A stretch of DNA of 64,000 nt from DASYXT01 sp035934555 (GTDB lineage: Bacteria; Verrucomicrobiota; Verrucomicrobiia; Limisphaerales; UBA8199): contig DASYXT010000053.1 of the NCBI GenBank assembly GCA_035934555.1, positions 22,555 through 86,554 of the forward strand. The letters are read 5' to 3'. The notes below the pieces were generated by a model. That model saw only the letters and a program-made list of their open reading frames with translations, was not told the DNA's origin and did not search any database. Made by a program: the position numbers and the translations under genes. Shown piece after piece: positions 42,473-53,000 of the stretch. Positions within the stretch are counted from its first letter, which is position 1. The number at the start of each line of letters is the position of its first letter.

Positions 42473-43387
42473 CTACGACTCGCCCCAGAGACGCTTCACG
42501 TGTGCGACACCCTGTTTCGCTTCGGCCGGGGTCAGTGACGGGCTGAATTCAAATACTTTAATGTGCTCTGGTTTAATGAGCGGTTTGAGTGCTGCAAAAT
42601 CTACAAGGCCCGAGCCCGGCGCGCAGTGGTCGCGGCCGGGGAATTGAACATCGTGGATATGCAGTCCGAGCAAACGGTCCTGCAACGATTCCAATTGCAT
42701 CAGGTGCGGGATGAAGCCGAGTTGCTCCTTGATCTGGGCATGGCCGACATCGTGCCAATAGCCGAGGGTCGGGCTGTTGAGTTCCCGAAACAGAAACCGA
42801 AAATCGCCCTCAAACGGCAATTCCTCGACCGCCTCACGGTTCTCGATCCCGAGACGGATGCCGCGCGACTCAGCCTCGGGCAGAAGCTTGCGCAAGATGT
42901 CCTTAATGCGCTCCCAGGCGGGCTCTTTGCGGGCTTCGCGGCGCGCCTCGACTTCGGCGCAGAGGCGTTCGTACTTGACGGTCTCCTTCTCGTGACGGCC
43001 GATTAGCTCGAGCAATTTGTGAGTGTAATCTTTCAACTCAACGCTGCCCAGGTGCAGGACCACCACCGCCGCCTTTACGCGCGCAGCAAACTCCAGGGTT
43101 TTGAGCGTGTACCGCAGCGCCAGCTCGCGTTCGCGCGGCCGTTCGGCGGAGAACTGGTAAAGGTTGGGCGCGGCGTTGTTGACGCCCATCGGCAGCGGAC
43201 AAAAATTGTGCAGCGTGGAAATCTTAATCTCGCCGGCCTCCACGGCCTCGATAATGCCTGGGAGCAGGCTTATGCGGGTGCCGTGGCTTAGCTCGGCCCA
43301 TTCAAATCCCAACTCGCGAATTTCGCGCAGCATGGCCCGGCCGTCGGTATGCCGGTGCGAATTCCAGCAGGTCGAGAAAGAGAACAT
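42473..43387 (-). CDS. Sugar phosphate isomerase/epimerase (TIM barrel)
   Basis: 304 residues. A xylose-isomerase-like barrel with the expected metal ligands: Glu in LGIENREAVEE, Asp/His in YWHDVGHAQI, His-x-His in LLGLHIHDVQFPGRDH, and Glu in VFEFSP near the end. The opening MFSFSTCWNSHRHTDGRAML is typical of AP-endonuclease-2-like domains. The family acts on ketose or inositol derivatives; the substrate is not readable. It lies 26 bases upstream of the nucleotidyltransferase gene on the same strand. Confidence 0.88.
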   Translation of the reverse strand: MFSFSTCWNSHRHTDGRAMLREIRELGFEWAELSHGTRISLLPGIIEAVEAGEIKISTLHNFCPLPMGVNNAAPNLYQFSAERPRERELALRYTLKTLEFAARVKAAVVVLHLGSVELKDYTHKLLELIGRHEKETVKYERLCAEVEARREARKEPAWERIKDILRKLLPEAESRGIRLGIENREAVEELPFEGDFRFLFRELNSPTLGYWHDVGHAQIKEQLGFIPHLMQLESLQDRLLGLHIHDVQFPGRDHCAPGSGLVDFAALKPLIKPEHIKVFEFSPSLTPAEAKQGVAHVKRLWGES

Positions 43388-43481
43388 GGGCTCCAGATGA
43401 ACTGGGAAATTGGAATAATTAACCCGCCCGGACCGGGAGGCCGCCGGGGGGCAAGTGCCGCCCCGGCTTTGAAAGGACAGA

Positions 43482-43679
43482 CTACATATCGGCGTAGCGC
43501 GCGCTCAGCATGGCGGAAAACCGCGCTGCCTTTTCTTTGCGCCGCCGCCTTTCGCTCGGCTTTTCAAAATGCCGATGGTTGCGCACGACCTTTAAGGTCC
43601 CTTCCCGGTCGATCTTTTTCTTCAATCGCCGCAGGGCCTTTTCGACAGGCTCGCCTTTTCTTAAATTAATTTCGGTCAA
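43482..43679 (-). CDS. rpsU: 30S ribosomal protein S21
   Basis: 65 residues, very basic, from a TTG start, with AGAGGA about 12 bases upstream. The sequence MTEINLRKGEPVEKALRRLK with RRRKEKAARFSAMLSARY near the end matches bS21, which sits near the anti-Shine-Dalgarno end of 16S rRNA in the small subunit. Length agrees with the family (about 60-70). It is monocistronic here, 94 bases upstream of the isomerase gene. Confidence 0.94.
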   Translation of the reverse strand: MTEINLRKGEPVEKALRRLKKKIDREGTLKVVRNHRHFEKPSERRRRKEKAARFSAMLSARYADM

Positions 43680-44011
43680 ATTCGTTCACATCCTCTCAAA
43701 GGACTTTGGGACGAGACGGCCTTCATGGCCGCCGCTCCTCTTAAGTCAGTATTCAGTATCCAATCAGGGTATTTTTCGAGCGGGAGTTGTCAATGGGCAA
43801 AAGCGATTGTAGTTTCGGCCATGCTCCGCTTGAACAAAAGAGAAGCTTGTGTGGTGACGCCTCAGTCGAGGAGGGATGGAGCGCGGACATTCCTGCCCGC
43901 AGCAAGTTCCGAACGCCGGCGCGGCTTGGATTTGCCGAGAAGTTTGTGGGTAGGGCGTTGCTGCGGACAGGAAGGTGTGCGCGCCGGTGAGCAGTTTCGC
44001 GTTTCGACCCC
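43680..44011. other. Intergenic region between divergent rpsU and GH15 genes
   Basis: The 332 bases contain the long imperfect palindrome listed separately. No protein-coding frame with plausible composition was found; several open frames cross it only because it is GC-rich. Confidence 0.5.
43881..43984. repeat. Long imperfect palindrome, probably a dispersed REP/MITE-like element
   Basis: GCGCGGACATTCCTGCCCGCAGCAA (split here as 43881-43905) is complementary, with few mismatches and a small offset, to 43958-43984, which begins TTGCTGCGGACAGGAAGG. ACGCC and GGGCGT add inner pairing. The size of about 104 bases and its placement in an intergenic gap between divergent genes fit a REP-like or non-autonomous element. 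I recall similar sequences around 'CGGACATTCCTG' in other verrucomicrobial genomes, but could not check. Confidence 0.6.
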
Positions 44012-46456
44012 ATGAGCGCGGCAAGTGACGGCCAGGCCTTCGGCGCGCCAGGCATCGAGCCGCGCTGGACGCGCAGCAGCAAAGAAGGCATCGGCACGGC
44101 GTATCATACCAGTTGCCGCGTGTGGTTCACCCTCAGCCACGGCATTATCAACGAGATTTATTATCCCAATGTGGATTGTCCCAACACGCGCGACTTGCAG
44201 TTTCTGCTCAGCGATGGTGAGACCTTTTGCCACGAGGAGCGCCGCGATCTGGAGCATCAGATCGAATACCCCGAGAAAGGAACGCCTTACTATCGACTAA
44301 TCAACCGCGACCCGCAGGGGCGCTACCAGCTCGTCAAAGATGTCATTACCGACCCGCACTCGTCGGTGTTTTTGATGAAAACGCGCGTGGAGATTTTTGA
44401 CGTCGCGTTGCGGTCGAAGCTGAAGTTGTATGCGCTGCTGGCGCCACACATGAAGGGGCTTGGGCAAAACAACTCCGCCTGGTGGTATGATGTAGATTGC
44501 CGGCCGGTGTTCCGCGTTGAACGCGAGCACCAGCACATGGTTTTCGGCGCTCTGCCCGATTTCACGAGGCGCTCGGTGGGCTACGTCGGGTTCAGCGATG
44601 GTTGGCAGGATTTGATGCAGCACTTCAAGATGGAATGGGAATTCCCCCAGGCGGAACGCGGAAACATCGCTTTAACGGCGGAGTTAACTCTCTCGGACAG
44701 CCAGGAAGTAGTGCTCGGAGTGGCCTTCGGGCACAGCTCGCAAAGCGCCTCGTCGAAGTTGCTGCAATCGCTGGCCATACCTTTCGAACAGCATCTGGAG
44801 CACTACATCAGGCAATGGAAACGGACAGTGCCGAGTCGAGGCGCTCCGGCGGAGATGCACGAAGCAAGTGGGGACCCGAAAATGTTGTCGCCGGCGGTTG
44901 CGGCGACGCTCGGGGAGCCGGAAGATGGCGGTCGGCTATATCGCCTCAGCCGGGTGTTGCTGTTGGCGCATGAGGACAAAGTATATCCCGGCGCATTGGT
45001 GGCTTCGATGAGCATTCCCTGGGGCGAAACCAAGAGTGATGCGGACCTGGGCGGGTATCACCTGGTGTGGACGCGGGACCTGGTGAAGAGCGCCTCGGCG
45101 CTGCTGGCGGCAGGGCAAACTTCCACACCGCTGCGCTCGCTCATCTGGCTGGCATCGATCCAGGCCTCCGACGGGAGTGTGCCGCAAAATAGCTGGATTA
45201 ACGGCGCGGCATATTGGGGCGGCAGACAACTCGATGAAGTCGCCGCGCCGATCCTGTTGGCCTGGCGGCTACGTGATCAGAAGGCGTTGGCGTTGTTTGA
45301 TCCGTGGATACTTGTGCTGCGCGCCGCGCGTTACCTGGTGCTGCACGGCCCTGTTACGGGCCAGGAACGGTGGGAGGAGAACTCCGGGTATTCGCCTTCA
45401 ACGCTGGCTTGGATCATCGCCGGATTGGTCTGCGCGGCGGATTTCGCCCAGCATCGCGCGGGTGAGCCCGCGGCGACGTTCCTCCTGGAATATGCCGACT
45501 GGCTCGTCAGTCACCTGGAAGACTGGATGGTGACCAATTGTGGCGAACTGGTGGCTGGTCATCCACGCCATTATATCCGCATCGCGCCGGCCGATCCGGA
45601 TAATCCGCAACAAACGGCGGAACCAAATACGGCAATGATCGATGTCGGCAATGGCGGCGGGCGGCACCCGGCCCGCAATGTTGTCAGCACGGATTTTTTG
45701 GAACTGGTGCGGCTGGGGGTCCGCCGCGCGGATGACCCGGCGGTGTTGGAGACTATCGTGGTCATTGATAAGGTCCTGAAGCGGGATTTGCCGCAGGGCC
45801 CGTGTTGGCACCGGTACAACCACGACGGTTATGGCGAAGGCGCCGACGGCCGGGCTTTTGATGGAGCCGGCATCGGCCGCTGCTGGCCTTTGTTGACCGG
45901 CGAACGCGGTCATTATGAATTAGCTGCCGGACGCGACCCTTCGCCGTACTTGCAGGCGATGGAAAACTTCGCCAACGAAGGCTGGATGCTCCCCGAGCAG
46001 GTCTGGGACGAAGAGGATTTGCCGGAAGCGAAAATGTTCCGGGGCCGTCCGACGGGCTCGGCCATGCCGTTGTGCTGGGCGCACGCGGAGTACGTGACGC
46101 TGATGCGCAGCCGGCATGATAGAGTTGGCTTCGATTGCCTTCCGCCGGTGCGGAAGCGCTATGCAGCGGACCGCGTGCAAAGCCAAATCGAAATATGGAC
46201 CCTGGCGCATCAACCGCCGCGGATTGAACCGGGCAAACGCCTGCGGCTCATCACGGCTGCGCCGGTGATGGTGCATTGGAGCGCGGACGATTGGCGCACG
46301 ACGCGCGATGATGCATGCACGCACACCGCCTTAGGTCTTTGGCACACGGATTTGCCCACTGCCGAGATGGCGGCCGGCAGTCGCATCGTGTTCACCTTCC
46401 GTTGGCAAGACCCGGACCGATGGGAAGGAAAGAACTACGGCGTGGCAATCGGTTAG
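44012..46456 (+). CDS. GH15 glucoamylase/glucodextranase-family glycoside hydrolase
   Basis: 814 residues with no signal peptide, suggesting an intracellular enzyme. The N-terminal beta-sandwich domain (to about 270; note the GTAYHTSCRVWFTLSHGIIN opening) is followed by the (alpha/alpha)6 barrel with YHLVWTRDLVKSA, RWEENSGYSPST (candidate general acid in Glu455-Glu456) and MLPEQVWDEE with Glu662 as candidate base, the usual GH15 layout. The family removes glucose from non-reducing ends of alpha-glucans with inversion. It may complement the GH13 enzyme at 5779. Confidence 0.93.
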   Translation: MSAASDGQAFGAPGIEPRWTRSSKEGIGTAYHTSCRVWFTLSHGIINEIYYPNVDCPNTRDLQFLLSDGETFCHEERRDLEHQIEYPEKGTPYYRLINRDPQGRYQLVKDVITDPHSSVFLMKTRVEIFDVALRSKLKLYALLAPHMKGLGQNNSAWWYDVDCRPVFRVEREHQHMVFGALPDFTRRSVGYVGFSDGWQDLMQHFKMEWEFPQAERGNIALTAELTLSDSQEVVLGVAFGHSSQSASSKLLQSLAIPFEQHLEHYIRQWKRTVPSRGAPAEMHEASGDPKMLSPAVAATLGEPEDGGRLYRLSRVLLLAHEDKVYPGALVASMSIPWGETKSDADLGGYHLVWTRDLVKSASALLAAGQTSTPLRSLIWLASIQASDGSVPQNSWINGAAYWGGRQLDEVAAPILLAWRLRDQKALALFDPWILVLRAARYLVLHGPVTGQERWEENSGYSPSTLAWIIAGLVCAADFAQHRAGEPAATFLLEYADWLVSHLEDWMVTNCGELVAGHPRHYIRIAPADPDNPQQTAEPNTAMIDVGNGGGRHPARNVVSTDFLELVRLGVRRADDPAVLETIVVIDKVLKRDLPQGPCWHRYNHDGYGEGADGRAFDGAGIGRCWPLLTGERGHYELAAGRDPSPYLQAMENFANEGWMLPEQVWDEEDLPEAKMFRGRPTGSAMPLCWAHAEYVTLMRSRHDRVGFDCLPPVRKRYAADRVQSQIEIWTLAHQPPRIEPGKRLRLITAAPVMVHWSADDWRTTRDDACTHTALGLWHTDLPTAEMAAGSRIVFTFRWQDPDRWEGKNYGVAIG

Positions 46457-46465
46457 CGCCGGGGT

Positions 46466-47671
46466 TCAGGGCAAACGTGCCAACGCCTCCGCCAGGTACT
46501 CATATTCGGCCAAGGTGTTGTAAACTTGCGCTGAAATTCTTAAGCCTCGCCTTTCGGGCTCGCCCATTCGATTGAGTGGCACCTCAATTCCAAAGCGGTC
46601 GTATAGCAGCAGTTGTTCGGTGTCGATTTTTCCTGTGCGCGGCCGATTTTGGAATCGCTCGGGCAAGGGCAGGGCGGCCATGGAGCCGAGCATCGACGCC
46701 GGGGCGGGAGGCTCCAGGTCGAGTCGGTCACAGAGGTGTTGGCGGGCGCGCACGATGAGGTCGTGGTTGGCACGGCGCAGGCCACCCCAGCCGCCCGGAT
46801 GCACCGACCTCATCCATTCGATCGCCGCGCCGGCACAAAACCAGCCGGTGGGGTCGAACGTGCCCGCCCAATCAAAGCGGTCCTGAAAGGCGCTATACCC
46901 TGGCCGAGGCGTGTTGTTGCCGTGACTGATTACCGCGGGTTGCATCCATTCCTGGCAATCAGGCCGAACCCAAAGGAAAGCGGTGCCCTTAGGCGCGCAC
47001 ACCCATTTGTGCAGATTAGCGGTGTATGCGGCCGGTGCCAGTTTGGAGACGGCCAGCGGCACCATGCCCGGCGCATGCGCCCCGTCCACGACGGTTTCCA
47101 CTCCGTGCGCTTTAAGTTCTCGAATGATTCGAGCAACTGGCAGCACCAGCGCGGTGTTACTCGTGACATGGTCGAGCAATGCGAGGCGGGTGCGCCGGGT
47201 CACGGCGGCCATCACACTCTGGAGCACCTCGTCGGGACTGCGCACCGGGAATGGCACCTCGGCAATCACGAGCCGCGCGCCGGTTCGCCGTGCCGCTTCT
47301 CGCAGCGCGTTCCGACACGCATTGTAATCCTGGCCGGTGGTGAGCAATTCGTCTCCGGCGCGAAAGCCAAACGAACGCAACACCGCGTTGACTCCGGTGG
47401 TGGCGTTGGGGACGAAGACCAAGTCCTGCGGACGAGCGCCAACGAAGTTCGCCACCGCCCGGCGGGAGGGTTCAAGTCGCTCTTCGTATCTCCGCCACAG
47501 AAATTGAACCGGCTCTGCTTCCATCGCGTGACGCAGGCGCTGTTGCAGCGCCAGAATCGGTTTGGGACAGGCGCCAAACGAACCGTGATTCAGGAACACC
47601 GTCCCGGGTGCGAGTGCCCAGTGGCGGCGCATCTTCGAGGCGGGAGGCTTGCTAAGTCGGGTTCGGTTCAC
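46466..47671 (-). CDS. Class V (isopenicillin N epimerase-like) PLP-dependent aminotransferase
   Basis: 401 residues from a GTG at 47671; an ATG at 47632 gives a start MRRHWALAPGTVFLNHG closer to family members. VVDGAHAPG (Asp196 holds the pyridine nitrogen) and ANLHKWVCAPKG with the Schiff-base Lys222 are diagnostic. FLNHGSFG near residue 30 is typical of the CefD/EgtE-like group, which includes epimerases, desulfurases and lyases. Reaction not predictable. It ends 9 bases after the convergent GH15 stop. Confidence 0.9.
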   Translation of the reverse strand: MNRTRLSKPPASKMRRHWALAPGTVFLNHGSFGACPKPILALQQRLRHAMEAEPVQFLWRRYEERLEPSRRAVANFVGARPQDLVFVPNATTGVNAVLRSFGFRAGDELLTTGQDYNACRNALREAARRTGARLVIAEVPFPVRSPDEVLQSVMAAVTRRTRLALLDHVTSNTALVLPVARIIRELKAHGVETVVDGAHAPGMVPLAVSKLAPAAYTANLHKWVCAPKGTAFLWVRPDCQEWMQPAVISHGNNTPRPGYSAFQDRFDWAGTFDPTGWFCAGAAIEWMRSVHPGGWGGLRRANHDLIVRARQHLCDRLDLEPPAPASMLGSMAALPLPERFQNRPRTGKIDTEQLLLYDRFGIEVPLNRMGEPERRGLRISAQVYNTLAEYEYLAEALARLP

Positions 47672-47769
47672 CGAGGCAGCTTAGGGACCTTGGGCCGGTT
47701 TTGAAAGGGCATCGTCAGCACAATCGCTTTAGCCGTGCAAAGCGCGCAGCGGTGAGTAGATTTGGCTCC

Positions 47770-48318
47770 ATGAGGCTTGAGGCATTGCATATTGGTTTAC
47801 AGGTGCGACATCCCCAATACGGGTTGGGCGTGGTGAAGAGCATTGGCGAAACGACTGCTGAGGTTCAGTTCAACGACGGGCGGCGCACTGTCGCTCCCGA
47901 GCCCAGTGGGCTGGAAGTGGCCGAACCTCGAGCAGCTCTGGCGGGCCTGGAGGTGCCGCTGACGCAATTGATCCGGCAAACCGTAGCGGAGGCCGTTGCT
48001 GCTATGGGAGTGGAAAAGCCTGATAGCGTGGTTGACCAGCTCGCGGCGCGCTGGCACGGGGGCAAGATGGTGTTGCATCCTGCGGATGCCGCATTAGCGA
48101 CGAAGGAGGTCCCGCTGGAAATCCTGTTCCATAAGATTGTCGGTATCCGAAACCAGTTGCGGGTGCTCGAGCAGAAGGTTAATGCGCATCCGACGATGTC
48201 GGACGCCGAGAAGGTCGAGCTCCAGCAGTACGTTACCCGCTGCTATGGTTCGTTGACCACGTTTAATGTCCTGTTCAAAAGCAAAGAGGATCAGTTCTCA
48301 TCCAAAGCGGAGGCGTGA
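47770..48318 (+). CDS. Protein with N-terminal tudor/KOW-like domain, unknown function
   Basis: 182 residues from the ATG at 47770. Residues about 8-45 (VRHPQYGLGVVKSIGETTAEV) form a small beta-barrel module of the tudor/KOW type like the C-terminal domain of UvrD/PcrA, which contacts RNA polymerase. The rest is helical, with 'EKVNAHPTMSDAEKVELQQYV' like segments. No catalytic motif. The gene stands between the aminotransferase and pyruvate kinase genes. A role in nucleic-acid-associated binding is only a guess. Confidence 0.65.
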   Translation: MRLEALHIGLQVRHPQYGLGVVKSIGETTAEVQFNDGRRTVAPEPSGLEVAEPRAALAGLEVPLTQLIRQTVAEAVAAMGVEKPDSVVDQLAARWHGGKMVLHPADAALATKEVPLEILFHKIVGIRNQLRVLEQKVNAHPTMSDAEKVELQQYVTRCYGSLTTFNVLFKSKEDQFSSKAEA

Positions 48319-48435
48319 TCCGGAATGGAATAGCGGGAAATGGAATAATGAATCGCGGCGCCGCTGGCGAATCGCCAAAGAATGTCGCCTGCCGGGCCTC
48401 AAGCGCGCCAGCCTCCTGTGCGGAACGAAAGCCCC

Positions 48436-49923
48436 ATGGTTCATGAAGGTCCTTTAACACTTTCCATTAATAGGACTTCCCTCCGGGCGGAACCAGGATA
48501 TGCTGCCCGAATTACGAATTTACGCCGAACAAAAATAATCGCCACGCTGGGGCCCGCGACGGATTCCGCCGAGATGATTGGCCGGTTGATCGATGCCGGG
48601 GTCAACATCTTCCGGTTGAACATGTCACATGCGCCGCACGATTGGGCGCAGCGAGTGGTTGGGGATATCCGTTCGGCCGCGGCCGAGCGGCGGGGTTTCA
48701 CCGGGATTATGCTCGACACGCAGGGGCCGGCCATCCGCACCGGGGAGCTGAAGGTGCCATTGGATTTGCAGCCCGGGCAAAAATTTACGCTGACGGTGCG
48801 GGGGCAGCAAAGCGAAGAAGAGCGTTCGGTGGATGTGAATTACGAAAATTTCGTCAATGACATCGACGCCGGGGACATCGTGCTGATCGATAACGGCGCT
48901 ATCCGGATGAAGGTGTTGGCCAAGAACGGCAAGAAGGTCGAATGCGAGGTGTTGACGGAGGGCAAACTGGGCAGCCGGCGGCATATCAATTTACCCGGGG
49001 TGAAGGTGAGCCTGCCGGCGTTGACCGCCAAAGACATCGACGACGTCCGGCTGGGGTTAAAGTTGGGCGTGGATTTTATCGCGTTGTCGTTTGTGCGCGA
49101 GGCACGCGACATTATGCAACTGCGCGAGTTGTTTCCCAAGAACGGACACCGGCCTTTAATCATCGCCAAGATCGAGGACCAGGAGGCGGTGCGGAATCTG
49201 GAGTCGCTGGTGCGCGAGGCAGACGCGCTGATGGTGGCCCGTGGGGACCTGGGCATTGAGATTCCGTATGAGGAGCTGCCGATCGTGCAGCGGCGAATCG
49301 TCAAAACCTGCCTGGCCCACGGCCGGCCAGTGATTGTGGCGACGCACATGCTTGAGAGCATGATTGGGTCGCCGATGCCGACGCGGGCCGAAGTCACGGA
49401 TGTGGCCAATGCGGTGTATGAGCAGGCCGACGCGATCATGCTGAGCGGCGAGACCACTGTGGGCAAATACCCACTGCAGTGCATCGAGGTTTTCGACCGC
49501 ATCGCGCGTAGAATTGAGATCAGCAGCGGGGCAAAATTCTACGAACACGGCCAGATGACGACGCCGCGCGAGAAGCTGGTGAAAAGCGCGGTGCTCATGG
49601 CCAATGAACTAAGAGCCGACGCGATTCTGGTCTTTACGCGGCATGGCCACATGGCGCGGCACACCGGCTGGCAACGGCCGCGGTATTCGCCAATCTACGC
49701 GCTTTGTCCGAGCGCGGAAGTTGCCCGGACGCTGGCGTTGAGCTGGGGAGTGACACCGTTTGTTGTGCCGTTCGATGTGATCAACCCGGAGAACACAATC
49801 GAAGCGGCGCTCAAAACGCTCTCGCAGGAATCCCGGCTGTCTGCCGGCAACACCGTTGTGGTTATCGGTTCGATCGTCGTCGGCGACCAGATAGTCGATG
49901 CTGTGCAGATGCGGGTGGTCTGA
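48436..49923 (+). CDS. pyk: Pyruvate kinase
   Basis: 495 residues from the ATG at 48436; an ATG at 48382 in the same frame is possible. Family landmarks: RRTKIIATLGPATDS near residue 31, RLNMSHAPHDW, IMLDTQGPAIRTGE, the active-site helix IIAKIEDQEAV, and VARGDLGIEIPYEELP with MLSGETTVGKYP. It transfers phosphate from phosphoenolpyruvate to ADP in the last step of glycolysis. The C-terminal allosteric domain is present. Monocistronic as far as visible. Confidence 0.97.
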   Translation: MVHEGPLTLSINRTSLRAEPGYAARITNLRRTKIIATLGPATDSAEMIGRLIDAGVNIFRLNMSHAPHDWAQRVVGDIRSAAAERRGFTGIMLDTQGPAIRTGELKVPLDLQPGQKFTLTVRGQQSEEERSVDVNYENFVNDIDAGDIVLIDNGAIRMKVLAKNGKKVECEVLTEGKLGSRRHINLPGVKVSLPALTAKDIDDVRLGLKLGVDFIALSFVREARDIMQLRELFPKNGHRPLIIAKIEDQEAVRNLESLVREADALMVARGDLGIEIPYEELPIVQRRIVKTCLAHGRPVIVATHMLESMIGSPMPTRAEVTDVANAVYEQADAIMLSGETTVGKYPLQCIEVFDRIARRIEISSGAKFYEHGQMTTPREKLVKSAVLMANELRADAILVFTRHGHMARHTGWQRPRYSPIYALCPSAEVARTLALSWGVTPFVVPFDVINPENTIEAALKTLSQESRLSAGNTVVVIGSIVVGDQIVDAVQMRVV

Positions 49924-50087
49924 GGGTCCGCGAAGCATCCCCTATTTCGGTGATGGGCGGTCACCATCTCAGGGTATATACGAGCGGCGGGATTTCCTTA
50001 AGACTAGCCGAGAAGCCATAGCGGTAGGCGGCCTCAATGCTGACCGCACGCGATGTTGACTATAGCGTTCGATTATTCCAAAAAGCC

Positions 50088-53000
50088 ATGAAGGCAAATA
50101 CACTCCAGCAAACCAGGGCAGGTTCATTGATTGCGGCGCTCGCCACAGGTGAGCCGGGTCGTCGCCGACGCCAATTGGCGCTCGCCGTTGCTTGTCTGGG
50201 CTTAAGCGGCTCTCTTATGGCTGCGCCCGTGACCGTTCCGGATTTCTCTTTTGAGAATACGCCGCTGTCGCCGGGCGGGGCTACCGCCGCACCCTACGTC
50301 GGAACAAACTGGAGCGCCTCGGGTAATGGTGGTGTCTATATCCAGAATATCACGAACACTCTGTTCACTCCGACCGGTTTGGGGTTGTTGCCCGCGCCGG
50401 CCGACGGGACCAATTACCTGGTCGCGAACATGAACGGCCACACCGCGTATGCCTGGCAGAATGTCGGGCTGCTGCAATCGAATACCGTCTATACGCTGAC
50501 GATCGCGGTTGGGCAATCGCTGCTTGGCAGCATCGGTACTGGTGAAATAGGGCTGGTGAATGGCACGAGTCCGTTTGGAACGATTCTGGCCAAGACCGCT
50601 ATCGATAACAGCACGCTCACACCGGGCACATTCGCTGACAGCACCGTGACGTTCACGAATGGATACCAGGCCAGCGGGAATTTGACGATCCTCATGGAGG
50701 GCGACAGCACCGGGACTCAACTTTGTTTTGACAATGTTCGGCTTGATGCCACGCCAACTCCGCAGGCGGCGACGGCCCTGCTTCCCAGCCTCTCCACTCC
50801 TTCTGGTACTGTATATGACGGCACGCTGGTGACGCTGAGCGAAAACCCCGCCGGCGCTTTGCCGTTCCAGTATCAATGGCGCACGGACAATGGCAGTGGG
50901 GGCGCCACATTTACTGATATTTCCGGCGCCACTAACCCCAACGTGGTCGTGGACACAAGCAGTTTCACTCCGAATACACCGGTGGAATTTGTGGTGGTCG
51001 TTGGCAATAGCTTCGGCACCTCCACGAGCGCGCCGGTGAGCATAACCGCCATTACGGGAGCACCAGTCGTGGTAGTGGATACGCTGCCGACATCCGGCTC
51101 AGCAGATGTGCAAGGCAGTGAGGTCACTTTCACGGCCGCATTCGACGGCAGTCGGCCCATTTCGTATCAATGGCAAGTGGACAACGGTGGGGGGCCGGTG
51201 CCGATTGCCGGCGCGACCAACACGACACTGACGCTCACGAACCTGCAGTTCACGGATTCAGCCTCTTACAGCCTGCTGGCCAGCAATGCGCTGGGCATGA
51301 CGATTAGCACGCCGAGTGTGTTTACCGTTAACCCGGTGCCGACCGACGTCAATGGCGTTATCGCCTCTCCAGCCAACCAATTCGGATTGGGTGGCAATAC
51401 CGAATTCACTCCGACGTGGGTGGTGGCCCCCAACAGCCTGATAGCGGGGGCCGCGCCGAGTCTCGCGATCGGGAATTTCCAACTGGAGGGCTCCGGCGGC
51501 ATAGTCCCTCTGACCGATGGACAATTCGGTAAACTTCCTCCCGAAGGAAATGCCAGCCCGGCGTTGGCAACGTGCGGCATCGTTGCCAACGGGGCAGGTT
51601 CAACGCTGGCCTATGCGCTTCCCGCTTCTGCCACCGGATGGGATCTCACCAACATAGTGGTCTATGGCGGATGGAGCGACAGCGGCCGGGACCAGCAACG
51701 ATACCAGGTCTATTACTCCACCACTGCCGCCCCCACCAATTACGACAATCTGCTGGCGGACGTTAATTTCGATCCGACGCTTGGCACTTCGGCCATGCAA
51801 TCCGCCTCACGCGTGACGCTTACGGGCACTAATGGTAGTGCGATGGCTAAGAATGTCGCCGGAGTGGAGTTCTTTTTTAACACGTTAGCTTCAGGCCCTG
51901 AAAACGGTTATGAAGGGTATGCTGAGTTTCAGGTTTTCGGGGTGCAATCGGCCCCGGCCCCCGTCGCACTGCAACCGATCGAGCCTGGCAGTGGGTCGGA
52001 TGTGGTTGGCAGTGAAGTCACGCTGACCGCCAGCTTTACCAGCATCACCCCGATGACCCTGCAGTGGAGCAAAGACGGAGTCCCGATTGCCGGTGCAACC
52101 AGCACGGTATTGACGCTAAGTAACCTGCAGTTCTCGGACACTTCGGTCAGCCCGGGGTATGTGTTGACGGCGTCGAATGCTTCCGGAACAGTTGCGACCA
52201 GCCCTTGCGCGTTTATCGTTAATCCGTCGCCGGGGCCAGATGGCAGCGGGGTAATCGAGTCCACCGCGAATCAAACCGGCAATGGCGCGACGTTCGCACC
52301 CACTTGGCGTCTTCTGCCCGGCAGCCTGATAGCCGGAGCGCTGCCCAGCAGCGCAGCCAACGGCGGAGGCTCATTCGGCAACGAAGGGTGTGGGGGTGTG
52401 CGCGTCCTGACCGACGACCAACTCGGTTCGGTGGGCGGCTCGCTTAACGCGACCCTGGCAAGCTGCGGCACAGGTGCAGGCGGCACGGTGACCTATACGC
52501 TGTCCGGCCCGGAGGGCGGGTACGACTTAACCAATATTGTGGTCTATGGCGGCTGGAGCGATGGAGGCCGCGATGAGCAGCATTATACGATTTATTATTC
52601 GACCGTGGCCGATCCGGCGACTTTCATCGCACTGACTGCGTTTGCTTATGACCCGACCCCGCCAGCGCCGTCGAATGTGCCGACCACCGCTCGGGTAACG
52701 CTGACTTCGGCGACTGGGGGCCCGCTGGCGACAAACGTAGCCGCGGTGAGGTTTGACTTCACCAATCCTAGCGGCGAAAACGGGTGGTCGGGTTATTCCG
52801 AGATTCAGTTGTTCGGCTCCGCTTCGGCACCTCTGGCTCTGGGACCTGTTGTGACGACTGATACGATTCCGGCGGTCGGGTCCGATGTAGTCGGAAGCCA
52901 GGTGACGTTTGCCGCTGGGTTTGGGGGCACGGCGCCTATCACGTATCAATGGCAAAAGAACGGGGTGAACGTCCCTGGCGCCACGATGGCAACTTTGACG

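Noticed and set aside
43725..44097. Open frames over the palindrome between rpsU and GH15
   Set aside because: They reflect the GC-rich repeat; no ribosome site and composition is not protein-like.
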